64,000 nucleotides of DNA from Amphiura filiformis (taxonomy: Eukaryota > Echinodermata > Ophiuroidea > Amphilepidida > Amphiuridae): positions 55,643,258 through 55,707,257 of the forward strand of contig NC_092635.1 of assembly GCF_039555335.1 (NCBI RefSeq), given 5' to 3'. The position numbers were made by a program, and so were the translations under genes. Positions 22,036 through 35,300 of this stretch are shown in pieces; the stretch's first letter is position 1, and each line of letters opens with the position of its first letter. The notes below the pieces were generated by a model. It worked only from the letters and a program-made list of their open reading frames with translations. It was not told the origin of the DNA and searched no databases.

Positions 22036-24430
22036 TTCCGTGTTCTACTGTTTTTCCGTGAATCTTTTTCCGTTTTCCTTGATACGAAAAACTTGCCACT
22101 TAAACCTATGGCCTATAGTCTTTTTAAATTTCTTTCTTCGATATACTGTGGCCAGCAATAACAGTTAAGCCTCAACTGTATCATGTGTATGGTACCTCAG
22201 AAAAAATAACCCGTTTCAAACTCACGAAATATATATTGCTTTCCTTCTTGTATGAATGTCACGGCAAATCTTCTGCACATAGTCCAATTTCTATTCCAGG
22301 TTTCTTTTATTTAATTTTCTTTCAATCAACATGATCAAAGACCCCAATACTGCACTGGCAGAATAAATTTTTATTATCGACTTTATCAAAATCAACATTT
22401 AACTTTATTTTTATGCTATGTTTGCAATGACAACATTTGAGATATCTACATCATGTGTTCTTTCATAATTGGTATTTTACATACCAGTTACTAATAAAAT
22501 CAAGACGCATTTATTTGCCTGGCTACATCATGCTGAATATTGTTTTTCAATAAAACATCGCAATCAAAACACGATCAATCCATAATGCTATTATTGCTTG
22601 AAACGAGAATTTGGCTACCACACCGCTGCTCGGCTCCAAGTACTGTTTGCTCACAACATTAACAACGTAAGATGCATAACCTTGCACTTATGCCTGTATT
22701 TGTAAATCAATATAAGTGGGGGCATTATTCTTATTATGTACTATGTGAGGACAGTAAAAAAAGTGAGGATGATTTTGATGTCCTCGCATTTCTATGGTGT
22801 CAAGGTCACTGGGCTTTCTTGCACTGCGGGGCCTTCTATATTGGAACATACTTGGAGTGAACCACTAACCACTAAATTTGGATATCCAACTAGATTGCAA
22901 CGCAGGGCTACAAAGAAAAAAAGGTTAAGAATAGAACCACTATAACCGCTCAAGTTGGATATCCAACTAGATTGCCCTGCAAGGCTTCAAAGAACTACTG
23001 ACCGCGAAATATGTATACATCCAAGAAAGCTCAAGAAACTTAAACTGTCAATTAGCCCCCGATAGGGGCCAGGGCTCAAAAACGAGGGAAATTATGGGGT
23101 AAAAGTTGACCAAAGTAGCATATTCTATCATGGTGTCAAGGTCATTGTTGCTTTCTTGCCCTGCGGGGCCCTTCTATATTGGAAATTGAAACTTTTGTAC
23201 AGCGAGCACCTCGACACATGCCCATCGAAGGCAACCTGTAAGGGAAACATCAGAATTTGGAATCCCTCACAGGCCTCTACATCTAATTGACCATAGTCGT
23301 TTTTAGTTTCTTTCTTTCATCTATTATGACCAACCATATTTCAGGGCTGAAGAAAATTCAATTTTTGCCGCCCCTTCCTCAACAACCCAAAAAGGTTGCC
23401 CCAATTTTTTTCGTTATTATCGGTGGTTTGAAAAAGTGAAGAGAAAGAAAAAAAAAGGATTATAGGCGCTAGCGCCCTAAAAGCAACATATTTTGATGTA
23501 TAGTACCATTTTTTCACTATTTTTTAAAATCTTTCACATTTTTTCCGCCCATTTTTCTTCCGCCTCCCCCCTTTTTTTGCCGCCCCTTCTTCTTCCACCG
23601 CCTCTTCGTTTTGACCGCCCCCTGCTTTTACCCCGGGGGGGGGCTTGCGCCCCAAAGCCCACCCAAAATACTCGCATGCATAGTTCTATTCTGGATTTAT
23701 TTAATTTAATTTTCTTCAAAACAAAAACTCCGATATTGGCAGAATAAAGTTTTATTATTGATTTTATCAAACTCAATGTTGAACTTTATTTTTTATGAAA
23801 TGTTTGCAATGACAACATTTTTCTCTACCTCATGTTCTTTCATTTTGTAATTGGTATTTTATATGCCAGTTACTAATAAAATCATAACACATTATTTGCC
23901 TGACTACAGGCTGAATATTGTTTTTCAATAAAACATCGCAATCAAAGGTCGATCGAATCCGTAATTCTATTATTGCTTGAAACAAGAATTTGGCTACCGG
24001 CTGCTCGGTTGGCAGTAGCTCACAACGTAAGATCATAGCCCATGGAAGCATACGATGGTCTATGGTAAGATGCAGGTGAAACCCCTGCAAATTATACCTA
24101 CTTTCATTATTGCAGTTCCAGTTATGAGCATTACGCTGAGATATTACTCTTGTTCTTTATTATTTTATGTATAATGATTGGTTGTTAAAATAAAGAGTGC
24201 ATAATCATGGAAATGATTGAACTAGTCTTTATGCTTGATAGTCACAGTATACAAAAGACAAAAAAAAAGTATCATCAACAGCGATGTAATGAAATGCGAG
24301 CTTTGAGAAGAACAGGGGATTTTACACCCCATACTCTCCTCTTGCATAAACACTGTTACGAGTTGTTAATCAAGGCCAAACACCTTTTTCCCAAATTCAC
24401 TTCAGAATGCACAACAAAACACACTGATTA
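22036..24430. repeat. Diverged direct duplication; no gene seen
   Basis: About 22292-22660 is repeated at about 23686-24050, sharing ggcagaataaa-ttttattat, caatgacaacattt and gaatattgtttttcaataaa followed by acatcgcaatcaaa. A shorter direct repeat (caaggtcact/attg...ttgc-ctgcggggc...ttctatattgga) occurs at 22798 and 23133. Position 22850-23030 carries two diverged copies of the satellite unit found at 30080-31600. CT-rich and GC-rich low-complexity DNA is at 23530-23660. No spliced coding signal. Confidence 0.55.
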
Positions 24431-26429
24431 ATTAAGTTAACAATATCTAAGTCTTTTAATCAAAAGAAAAGAATGGTTTAACAATACTTTAGTGAGTAAC
24501 ACATACAATCAATCATACATATAGGCATGTACACTCTAGACTTACATTTTTGTTTCAAGCGCTGAGTTCAACAAAGTGGCAAATCTATAATCTAATTCGT
24601 CAGTTTATTTGTATAGAATATTCAATATTACTTGAAATTTTTAATATTATTTCCTATTTTAAGCTTGTAACACAATAAAAGACTAATAAAGAAAGTCATT
24701 CTACCACAAACAACGATTGTTGTGGTAAAATGACACAAGAAATGCTATGGCCTGTAACTTTGTTGATCCAACAATATTCACATAGACATAGTTACCTTTT
24801 TACGATATTGAAATTAAAAAAAGAAGAGACAAATCGAGCGGAATCGAGCGTCACACCCGCGGGCACTACTGATTAAAAGCCATGATGATGTATGATTTTT
24901 TAAAATGAATTGGTTAACGTTTGTTGCCATTATTTGTAATGTTTATGTACACGTGTCCCAACTTACACCCAAATGGATTAAGCCAAGGTACAACGCTTGT
25001 AGCAAAACAGATCCATAGAACACCACAGTTAAGCGGTTGAGATAGTACTGGGTTTTCTTTTATTTTACCTGATTATTTTGGCTTAAAATGACCTGAAAAC
25101 GTTCCCGACAGTTATTGCTAATATTATTTTATAATATTCATATTCGTTTTGGGTTTTATTTTGTTTGTTTTTATGGACTCTGGTCCAGCATACAAGTGTG
25201 AATGTCACTTACTTATTATGTGACTCATTTTGGTAAAAGGGGCATTCGTAATTTTGTTTTAGGCATCAAGTTTTCATCATAAAGGATCGAGCATTCGCAT
25301 TTCTTTTTCTTAAAGGGGCATAGTATTTTTTACTAACTACCAAACCCACAAATTCTATGCTTTTACTAAATGCAAAAGCCGGTTCAAGCCCAGGGTTCAG
25401 CTTTGGGGTTCCAGAACCACCATACTTATATCGACCGTTAGCACCTAAGTATCGATTATGAATATGGCCACTCCTTTAGTCGGATGTCAGACGTTCGGGT
25501 GTTGATGGATACAGCTAATGCATGTAAAGTTTCAAGCTACCTTTTGCTAATGCAATTACTCAAATATTTATATGATCTTGAAAATACACAATGTTTGATT
25601 AACAATGTGTTAAAAGTATGACAGGGTGCGTGATAAACTCACCAGTCGACTAAACCCGTTAAGCTAATAAACAGAATGATAAATGCAAAGGACTGTGTAT
25701 ATATATAGTGACACATTGAGGTACATTCTGACATCTCACATTTCTCACTGAATTCCATGGTAATGCAGTTTTAGTTTGACAGAAAAAAAGGTATAGACAG
25801 CGTCACAGCAATGCCTAGCAGATGATGATAGCGACAACATAATATTTACGAAAATAACATAAATCTTGCGCATGCTCTAAGGCTCAGACAATTGAGCACA
25901 ATAGTCTCGAGCCCATAATTCATGTGGTTAGGAACGGCAGGAACTGAGCTGAACTGGCTGTGACGGAGACTATGATGATAAAAGATTGCATGGCTTGTCG
26001 GGTGCAACTCGTTATTTCCATTTTATCGCGGTATTCAACAACAAATCCAATTTTCTGATTGAATTGTACATGGATTTTTTCTGCCTCCGCAGGAGGTAGT
26101 ATGCTTTGAAATTTACACCTAAAATGCCGCACATTGCGCGGCATGTAGGCCGATTGTACAAATTTATATTCTGACAAGTACTCTAATTTCCGCCCAATAT
26201 CGAGAGCCCAATATATATCCCCCACCTCTTTGCGCCATACATAAATTCGCCTATCGCCATTTCCGAATGTTCAAAAAGGTAATCACGCTTCCTCAGCATG
26301 TGCAATAAATTAGCATTAAAATTAATCTTATTCTATAGGGTTCTAGAAACGCCTAGCACGTGGCGCCAATGGCGTGGGTCTATCAAGTTAATGAATTATG
26401 CATTAGAATATTTTCAAACTCATATGTTG
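24431..26429. other. No gene seen
   Basis: AT-rich DNA without domain-bearing frames. The minus-strand frame at 25920-26225 (101 codons) has no recognisable motif and no clear splice context. A segment at 24935-24972 recurs inverted at 33059-33098. Confidence 0.4.
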
Positions 26430-26585
26430 TATAATTGAAGACCGAATTAAAAAGACTAGCTTGCGTATGCCGTCCTGTAAACCAGACCAAAATGCCATAC
26501 TGCGCAGGTCAGCAACCAATCACGGCGCGCCTTTGTCATGACGTCAGACGCAAACTAGTCTTTTTTAATTCGGTCTTCAATTATA
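26430..26585. mobile_element. 156-bp MITE with 30-bp inverted ends
   Basis: Left end tataattgaagaccgaatta and on to aaaagactag; right end is the complement, ctagtcttttttaattcggt and on to tataa-type terminus. The spacer is GC-richer than the surroundings. Confidence 0.75.
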
Positions 26586-27629
26586 GGTTGTAGCCTCAGC
26601 GCTCTTCAGCAGCCACACCACCTCAATGCCTTCGGTGTGATCAGCAGCTTTATCGTTGAAGACAAGTTGGAAAACCGTTATGCTGTGGCAATGGGAATAC
26701 ACCTCAAACAAGGTTTAATTTCATGATTACATGAAACCTGATTATTAATGCAAAAACTTTGGCTGGAGAAGTTGAAGCTGACGTTCATGGCGACACTTTG
26801 GATGTGATAATTTGACATCATGGATTGTTTTGTGCAAAATTGGAGGTATTTTTGTGCCACGGCGAGTCAGCAGACCGACTGGCATGCATGCTAGGCTCGA
26901 CTAGGCCACAATCATGATCCGATGCATTTGAACTGCAATGTATGGTATGATACGCCTAGCCGCGCCTATGGCCGGCTTCATTGCTGCCCGGGCATTGCTG
27001 TTCAAATACATGTACTAAAGTATTGCAATTTTATTGCGTTGATATAATTCGGAATAATTCGTTTTAAAGTATTTGCTTCCCCAATTCCCATGCGTGGTTG
27101 TGTTTTATGTTCTACTGAGTACTGTTGCAATATTTTTGCATGCATACCCATGACCGTTTCAAGACTTTGATTGAGAAATTTGCTTTTTGTTTGTTAAGAT
27201 AAAAATAAAAATAAAATGCAAGAATCATCTTTCCGCACACAATACTTCTTACAAACAAGGTGTTGATATTGGCCCTTTCGATGCAAGACAAAGCACAAAT
27301 GAAGGAAACAAAACAAAACAATAATGTTTTTGATTTTTATTCAATTACACATACAAAAGAGTAATGACCTATAAAAAGACCCCCTAAATATAATAATATT
27401 AATATTATTTTAGTCCTGAATACAAAATATAATAAACAAGCATTAAAAAAATCTGAAACGTTACAATCGTAATTTTCAGTCAAAAAATCCACGAGAAATG
27501 ACTCTTGATACAACTTAGGCATATATGCATTTAAAAAACAGAAACGGCTGCCTGCATCTGGAACTCTTCATATCTGAAAGTTTGAAGGTCTTCTTTCATA
27601 CATCAGAATTATCTGCAAGATTGCAAGAT

Positions 27630-28366
27630 GGCTTTAGGTGACCGTGGCCCTATTGGCTAATGCACAAATTTAGATTTTCTTTCTATTTAAATAATATGTT
27701 AAAGCTTATGCCCTGTAGATTACATTCGGTTCTTGAGATATGGCCCGGGAGATATGGCCTGTCAAAATGGTGCGAACCCAAAACAAAAAATTGGCAACAA
27801 CTTTCTTTTTATTTTCTATATTTTTGACAAGTCCAGTTGCCAGATGATTTTCTAATTACATGTATGAATTATGCAAAGTAAAGATTTCAGATACAATTAA
27901 AAGAGCTATAGTAGGCCTACCGAGGCATGGTACATGGGTAGAACACACACTGTAGACCTACTACAAAATTACGGTTGCGTTTTGGCAAATTTCAATTTGC
28001 ATAATTAATTTGGGCCACTTATTAGAAAAGTTGATTAGGGCCCTAATTAATTATGCAAATGGAAATTTGCATGGAAAAAACATTCATGCGTTTTATATCT
28101 TATTTTGTAGCCGATCTGAACATTCTACTTTGTACAATTCTTGCATATATAATTAGAAAATAAGGCCTACCTGACATCATTGCATATCAAAAATAAAAGA
28201 AATTTGTTGCCAACTTCTTGGTTTCGCGCCATTTTGACAGGCCATATATTTTGGTAACCGAATATCCGATTAAAATAAAATTTTCAGTCTTGTAATCAGG
28301 AGAGAATGGACTCACATATTTCAATCAGACAAAATCTATATCCAATAGCGTTACCTTAAAGCTAGC
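27630..28366. mobile_element. Palindromic element of about 740 bp
   Basis: Nested inverted pairs: ctttaggtgaccgtg...ctattgg at the left against ccaatagcgttaccttaaag at the right; tggcctgtcaaaatggtgcg (27756) against cgcgccattttgacaggcca (28226); and a central gcaaatttcaatttgcataa / ttatgcaaatggaaatttgc pair (27988, 28051). Non-coding; boundaries approximate. Confidence 0.65.
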
Positions 28367-29732
28367 ATTATAAGTGTCTCCTTAACTAATAACAAAAGGT
28401 GCCCACTGGTATCTTGGAGGCATTGTCTTTTTTAAAGACATTTCTTGTTTCGATTAACATGGGATGTTTTGTGTCGCTAAATATTTGTTTTTTGTTGACC
28501 TGTCTTCGCATCGTGTCATGTAAGTATGCTTCTTGGTACCCGACTTAGTATGGTAATGTATTATTATAACATTCTGTTTCGATAATATTGTATCACTACA
28601 ATCTAATCCTCAGTCTACAAATAAATGTGCTTTATCAAGGGTTTGGATTAGGGTTGGGCAAAAATTATTCTAGTGCAGTGCATTAGCTATTAGTATTATT
28701 CAATAGTAGAGTTCAATCTTTTACTCGATTCATTGCTAAAGGAATCCTTATGCGAGAAAATTGTATTTGTATCATGATATCATCAATAAAAATAATGAAA
28801 TGGGAGCTTTGAGATGATCCGGGCATCCTACACACGCACCCCTCCCTACCCGCATAACACACAGCGACATTTATAAAGCGTCTTTTACCTAATTAGTAGC
28901 CGCTGAACTTAAATGCAGGGTTACCCGATATATTTGGGGGAATGGAATTCTTTAAACCTTTCATATAAAATAAAATGTCGTCCCTTTCAAGCATTCATGC
29001 AAAAAGAACATGTAAATGTTCCTCATAAATGCGGCTAATTCCTTATGGAATAATTGACATTTATAAACAGTGCTACTGGTAGTCTACATTGTTTGTATTA
29101 CTAGTAATAAATTGACACCAAATGAAAGATCTTCTCATCAACAAATTGAAATTAGGAGTTCCAAATTGGCGTATTAGAGTCAAGCGGTAGCATGACCAGC
29201 AAGTTTTTAAAAAAACGACTGATAAAGAAGAATAAACAGATGCGCCGCGAGACTATATTTACACGGAACAAAACGCTATTGTTCTATGATATTTTTCGTT
29301 GGGTACAAAGTATATCTAAAACCATACTAAATCGTATTTACTGTCCAAAGTGTCATATGTTAATAACTCTTTATTTCAAAAAGTTACACCAATCTTACAG
29401 TCAATCCGATTATTTGTGATAAACAAACATTCTTGCTTTATTTCACGCGGTAGGCCTATTTCATAGCCAAAATTAGTGGCAAATCATAGCTAATTGTACT
29501 GATATCCACAATCTTTCGTCACTGCTACAGCCATACATGGCTGTCACCGTCGCACTAATTTTTCAGATTCACTTTCAAATATACCCAGGCATTTTCCTGG
29601 ATACCCTACATACAAATTCTGGACCCCATTCGCCAAAAAATCAAGTTTTTCACAATTCTTTTATTCTTTCCGGACCACAGCATATATTCATATTAATAAA
29701 TACGCCACTTTCACACATCGTAATAACGGGAC
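28367..29732. other. No gene seen
   Basis: AT-rich spacer. The plus-strand frames at 29192-29419 and 29537-29770 show no domain; the end of the second is a translation of the tRNA-like sequence at 29733. Confidence 0.4.
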
Positions 29733-29812
29733 GTCCCCGTGGCGAAGTGGTTAAAGCCATGGACTTCTAATCCATTTATGAATTTTTGCTCAAGTTCGAA
29801 ACTTCCCACCAC
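29733..29812 (+). tRNA. tRNA-Ser-like pseudogene or SINE head with anticodon TCT
   Basis: Closest in text to tRNA-Ser(GCT): A box tggcgaagtgg (29740-29750), anticodon stem ATGGA/TCCAT at 29759-29763 and 29771-29775, and a variable region of about 15 bases as in class II tRNAs. The 7-base loop CTTCTAA gives anticodon TCT (29766-29768) instead of GCT. The T arm (aagttcgaaactt) pairs for only three bases and the acceptor ends GTCCCCG and cccaccac do not pair. A T8 run (29813) follows, as for pol III termination. Probably a decayed tRNA copy or tRNA-derived SINE, not a working tRNA. Confidence 0.5.
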
Positions 29813-30079
29813 TTTTTTTTAAATGTTTTATTAATCATTTTATTGTCGTAAATCAAGAATAACACCATTTCGAACATCCATTGCTATTGTGATATTATAT
29901 TTTTTTTCATCAAACAAACATGTTTGATTTTTTATTCACATTTAGGCCTAGGCCTAGGGCCTACTTTCACCATCCAGATGCTATCACCATGCCTGACTAT
30001 CATGGCATCTTCGTCATTTAAAACACATTTATTAGTGGCTCTGTTCACAGCCCAGACTGAAATTATATTTGACATAAAT

Positions 30080-31600
30080 ATTATAAATTAAAATCACAAA
30101 CCGCGAAAGATCGCCAACAACTGCCGCTGAATATTGATATCCAACTAGATTTCCCCACAGGGCTATAAAGAACCACAAACCTTGAAATTTGGATATCCAA
30201 AGTTGCCTCGCAGGGCTACAAAGAATCACACTCCACGAAATATGGATATCCAACAAGCTTAAACTATAGATTAAGCTCCCGATACAGGGCAGGACTTAAT
30301 AAGGGAATTAAAATCACAAACCGCGAAAGATCGCCGACAACCGCCGCTTAATAGGGGTATCCAACTAGATTGCCCCGCAGGGCTACAAAGAACTACAAAC
30401 CGCAAAATTTGGATATCCAACCAGATTGCCCGCAGGCCTATCGATTATAAAGAACTACAAACCGCGAAATATGGATATCCAACAAATTAAGACCACAAAC
30501 CGCGAAAGATCGCCAACAACTGCCGCTCAATATTGATATCCAAGTGGATTGCCCCGCAGGGCTATAAAGAACCACAAACCGCGAAATTTGGATATGGAAC
30601 TATTGCCCCACAGGGCTTCAAAGAACCACAAACCACGAAATATTGATATCCAACAAGCTTAAACTACAAATTAGCTCCCGATAGAGAGCAGGACTTGATG
30701 AGGGAAATTGAAACCACAAAACACGATATTCAACTATATTGCCCCGCTGGGCTACAAAGAGCCACAAACCGCGAAATTTGGATATCTAATTAGATTGCCC
30801 GCAGGCCTATCGATTATAAAGAACCACAAACCGCGAAAGATCAACAACAACTGCCGCTCAATATTGATACCAACTAGATTGCCCCGCAGGGCTATAAAGA
30901 ACCACAAACCGCGAAATTTGGATATGCAACTAGATTGCCCCACATGGCTACAAAGAACCACAAACCACGAAAGATTACAAAGAACCACAAACCGCGAAAG
31001 ACTAGATTGCCCGCAGGCCTATCGATTATAAAGAATCACAAACCACGAAATACGGATACCCAACAAGCTTAGACTATAAATTAGCTCCCGATAGAGGGCA
31101 GGGCTTGATGAGGGAAATTAAAACCACAAACCACGATATTCAACTATATTGCCCCGCTGGGCTACAAAGAGCCACAAACCGCGAAATTTGGATATCTAAT
31201 TAGATTGCCCGCAGGCCTATCGATTATAAAGAACCACAAACCGCGAAAGATCAACAACAACTGCCGCTCAATATTGATACCAACTAGATTGCCCCGCAGG
31301 GCTATAAAGAACCACAAACCGCGAAATTTGGATATGCAACTAGATTGCCCCACATGGCTACAAAGAACCACAAACCACGAAATATGGATATTCAACAAGC
31401 TTAAACTATAAATTAGCTCCCGATAGAGTGCAGGGCTTGATGAAAACCACAAACCACGAAAGATCGCCGACAACCGCCGCTTAATAGGAATATTCAACTA
31501 GGTTGCCCCGAAGGGCTACAAAGAACCACAAACCGCGAAACTCGGATAGCCAAGTAGATTGGCTACAAAGAACCACAAACATTAAAACACGATTATCTGG
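30080..31600. repeat. Satellite-like tandem array, about 60-75-bp units
   Basis: More than fifteen variant copies of a unit built from ggatatccaactagattgcc, ccgcagggctacaaagaac and cacaaaccgcgaaa. A longer block is duplicated: about 30711-30970 and 31123-31381 are almost identical with a 412-bp offset. Two diverged units lie alone at 22850-23030. Open frames on either strand here are products of the repeat. Not a CRISPR array: units are contiguous and variable, with no constant-length spacers. Confidence 0.85.
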
Positions 31601-32009
31601 GGCATTTAGACGCTTCCGTAGTATAGGCTTAAATATATGCGCATTTACCAGTTCCGACATGAAGTAGGCCTAAATCGGATTTACTCTATGTGTGTCTCTC
31701 TGGCATTGTCAACATTGGGTGTGTGTTGTTCATATTTACATTTTCTTTACATATTTACGTAGCCTTGAATAATTAAAGTATATTAAAATGTTTATTGATC
31801 ATTGTGTACGCCTCTGAACATTACAGTCACGCGTGACGAGCAAGTTTTAAAAATAAACGACTGATAAAGTTTTGTTTAATTATTTATTGTCATGAATCAA
31901 GAATAGCAACTTCAAACATCCATTTTTCGTTTTATTCGTTTTATGGTTCACTTCGTAACCTGATGACTTTCCAAGCTTGGAGCTGCTTGGCTACATTCAT
32001 AAAAAGAAA

Positions 32010-32485
32010 AGAAATCTACCAAAAAACGTTGACAACGTAAAGAAATCAGCAAGTTTAAAAAACCCACCTCGGCTCACTTTTTGAAACTTGGTCCCATTTG
32101 AACACCAACAGCAAATCAGTGTTTTTATTTTATTTCAACAGAATACAGCGTTTCCAACAAGATTACAAACAAGCCTACTTGTTATTCGTTTAATTCAATC
32201 ATTAATCATGATTATTATAAAACAAAACACAAAAAGATATTGGCTTATCATGCAAGAACAAGATAATAAACTTTCAGGTCGTTCCAGAAAGCTTATAAAT
32301 TAATATCGCATCTGCACATTAAAGATACATAACACTTCTGGAAATGTTTTAAATTGATATAAATATGATAAAGTTTAAATCAGTACCTTTTACAAATGGG
32401 ACCAAGTTTCAAAAAGTGAGCCGAGGTGGGTTTTTTTAAACTTGCTGATTTCTTTACGTTGTCAACGTTTTTTTGGTAGATTTCT
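32010..32485. mobile_element. MITE with about 95-bp inverted ends
   Basis: Left arm (32010-32105: agaaatctaccaaaaaacgt, gacaacgtaaagaaatcagc, ending cttggtcccatttg) is almost perfectly complementary to the right arm (32391-32485). The 285-bp middle is AT-rich; the open frame at 32088-32303 has no domain. Confidence 0.8.
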
Positions 32486-34686
32486 AATATACACGAAATA
32501 ATAAAAAAACAAAACAAATATAGGCCTATAATAATATGAAATCATATAGATACTATAATATGTGACCACATAATGCGTAACATATTGGACATAACATAGC
32601 ATAACATAACATAACATTAACATAATAGCAAAATATTGTGTTACTAATAGTACTGTATGTCGGGTTGATACATTTTATATTGTAATAATAGGCCTATGTC
32701 TTATTATTATATATATATTTAATGCCATTTGGGCCTGTGACTTTGTGTCATCTGTGACAAATGCTGGTATGAATATCATCAGTTAAGGTCAGTTAATAGC
32801 TATAATGTTCGATTTCCATCAAAGTTTAATTTTGGATTTGGTTTACCAAAAATAACGAAATGTATTATGAGTAATAACTGTCAAGAATGGTTTCTGCCCA
32901 TTTTAAATCAAAACAATGTTATAAAATTTAAAAAATAAAATGCACTATATCTTGGCCGGTTAACGTGGAATTCTATGGGATTTTAATGTTGTAATTAAGA
33001 CATTAATTCAAAAATTACTCTGTTTCCTACAAATGCAACACATTTTGCAGATTCCATTTAGGTGTAAGTTGGGACACGTGTAAACATTACAAATAAACTA
33101 AACCAACTACCCATTGTAAAACACAAGAAACAGCCAGTCATATAGAAAATTGTTCCAGCACACAATTCCCCCCACCCCCCACACACACACACCCCCACCC
33201 ACAGAAATTGTGACACAAACACCATGCACCACATACACCAATACGACACCACACCACGCAGCAGCCCAATCTCTACAAAGTACCTTATAGTCGTGTTCAC
33301 ACGCTCGCTAAATTTCCCATTCATTAATATTACCCAATATAAGAGATGTGGCTAATATAACAAAGTTCCGTTTATACATCACTCAAGCTATCGGTCGAAA
33401 AGTGCTCAACTCCGTTCAGTACAGGCATGTCAATATCTCTGACATACACAAAATTTTTATTCCACAAAAAATGCAAAGCGTGCACCAAAGGTGAAATGTT
33501 GAAATAGACCCTTTAACTTGGTGCATGTCATCCTTGCTACGAAGGGAGCACGGAAAAGTCAAAAACATCCTTCCATTTCTTGCACTTGTCCACATTAAAT
33601 ATCATCAACAATAATTATCATGCATATCATACAAAGCTGACACCTGATATTCGTGCTTCTTGAAGCACAGCTGCTCTAGTTATGTTTGCCATTGTGCCTA
33701 AAATAAAAGGGGCCAGGGTCAATTTGCAAAGTTGTACAGGGCGTCTAAATATATAGTTGCTTCGATTTTTGTGCCAAATTGTACTTGGACCAAATTGTTT
33801 GTCTAGCATCATGGAGTCAGGAAAAGAATTCTTTGTCAGAAAAAGAATAGTTTCTGTTATGCAGTGATGTATATGTAAAAAGTAGAAAATTATTTTCCAA
33901 CTGACCAGCAGGGAACCAAAGGATAGACCCAAAACGATGGAAGTATGTCATAATACACTTCTAGTGCCCGTTTCTATTCATCGTTATGTATTCTTCTCCC
34001 GTGCATTATTTTCGCGAACTACCCTTCACAGCCCAAATTATATAAACCTGCACGCTAAACAATGCATTATCTAAAACCTGCACGCTAAACAATAGATTCT
34101 AGATAATACGTGCACGCTCAAATACTAGAAATACTACTTTCACATAACCATATAGGGCCTAGTAGAGTTAGGTGGCGCTTTCGACACAGAGGTCACATAA
34201 CTATAAAATTGTCTGTTCGATATATATACCATCAAAAAGTACGAATATACATTCTGTGGTGTTAAAATGGTATAGTTACAAACGGTGTTCTATAATAGGG
34301 TACAATTACCAAATAGGGTGCAACTCGCTAGACTTGAGTCCAGTCCTCGTTTACGGAGTTTAGGGTTAGGGTTTAGGATTGGGGTAGGGCAGTCTTGTAA
34401 TAAGACTAGTAGAGTTGCACCCTATTGGGCAATTGCTCGTGCAAAGATCATTGTCATAAATTATGATTAATGACCTCAAATAAATCAAACATCAAATGAG
34501 AATAATCGAGCTTCTATTAATTAAAAGGGCCAAAAACAGGTGGATCATAATTATACAAGATGACACCATTGCAAAATGTTCAGCATTTTACAAATGAAAT
34601 ACATGTAGGCCTATATCTAAAAAATAACATAGCCGGGCCTGGAAACACACACTAGCGCATAATATCATGATCATGCTTTATAATAC
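32486..34686. other. No gene seen
   Basis: Holds a cataacataa low-complexity stretch (32580-32630), a C/CA-rich stretch (33165-33235) and a short direct repeat aaacctgcacgctaaacaat at 34045 and 34074. Minus-strand frames at 33058-33324 and 33627-33932 have no recognisable domain. Confidence 0.4.
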
Positions 34687-34722
34687 CATAGGCCTTCAAA
34701 CACATGTGTTTGAAGGCCTATG
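34687..34722. repeat. Perfect 36-bp palindrome
   Basis: cataggccttcaaacaca followed directly by its exact complement; no loop. Confidence 0.9.
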
Positions 34723-35142
34723 ATAATACTGAACAAATTGTTAAATCCCAATGTCGTGTGTTTTAATATACATGTAAGTAGATTTTAAAGTTCAAATTAT
34801 AGAGCTATAAAGTCCAGTTGATATTCACCGTAGTACTAGTCGGACATCTAAATCGATCGTTTCCAGGTGAATCAGTGCTCTAAATGATCACAACATAAAG
34901 TCAATTGGTTACAAACCATGCGTGAATAAGTTACTAAAGTATGACGTATGGCGCAATCGATACCATTGATAGCTAACTTGATTAGATTGATTTTCTTTAC
35001 CAGTTAAATGCTACGTAGCTGGTCAATGTCCTAACGGTGTTTTTTAAAATGTAAGATATTTTCCTAATATTAAAACTAATATAATGAATGCAGCAATTAA
35101 TATTGCCTATTGTTTTAATAGGCCTACTCTCAAAGTGTATGA

Positions 35143-35300
35143 CGGATAATGTACTCGTGCAAATGCATTCGTCAAGATAATCAGACTTGCCATGGAGTTA
35201 TTGCATTAGCTCTTGAGCCTATCGGCTCTCGAGCTAAATGCAATAACTCCACGGCGCGTGCGATTATCTTGACGAATGCATTGCACTCAGTTCATTATCC
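35143..35300. mobile_element. 158-bp hairpin MITE
   Basis: Two arms of about 75 bp, beginning ggataatgtactcgtgcaaa and ending in the complement (cactcagttcattatcc), share gcattcgtcaagataat and ggagttattgcat blocks around a short gagcctatcggctc centre. The plus-strand frame across it is a shadow. Confidence 0.75.

Noticed and set aside
25920-26225. 101-codon minus-strand frame
   Set aside because: No recognisable motif and ordinary for chance frames at this base composition.
30708-31497. Long frames on both strands with repeated peptides
   Set aside because: They come from the tandem satellite; the same peptides recur in two blocks 412 bp apart and have no splice or start context.
30080-31600. 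CRISPR array
   Set aside because: Animal DNA, and units are contiguous variants without unique spacers of constant length.
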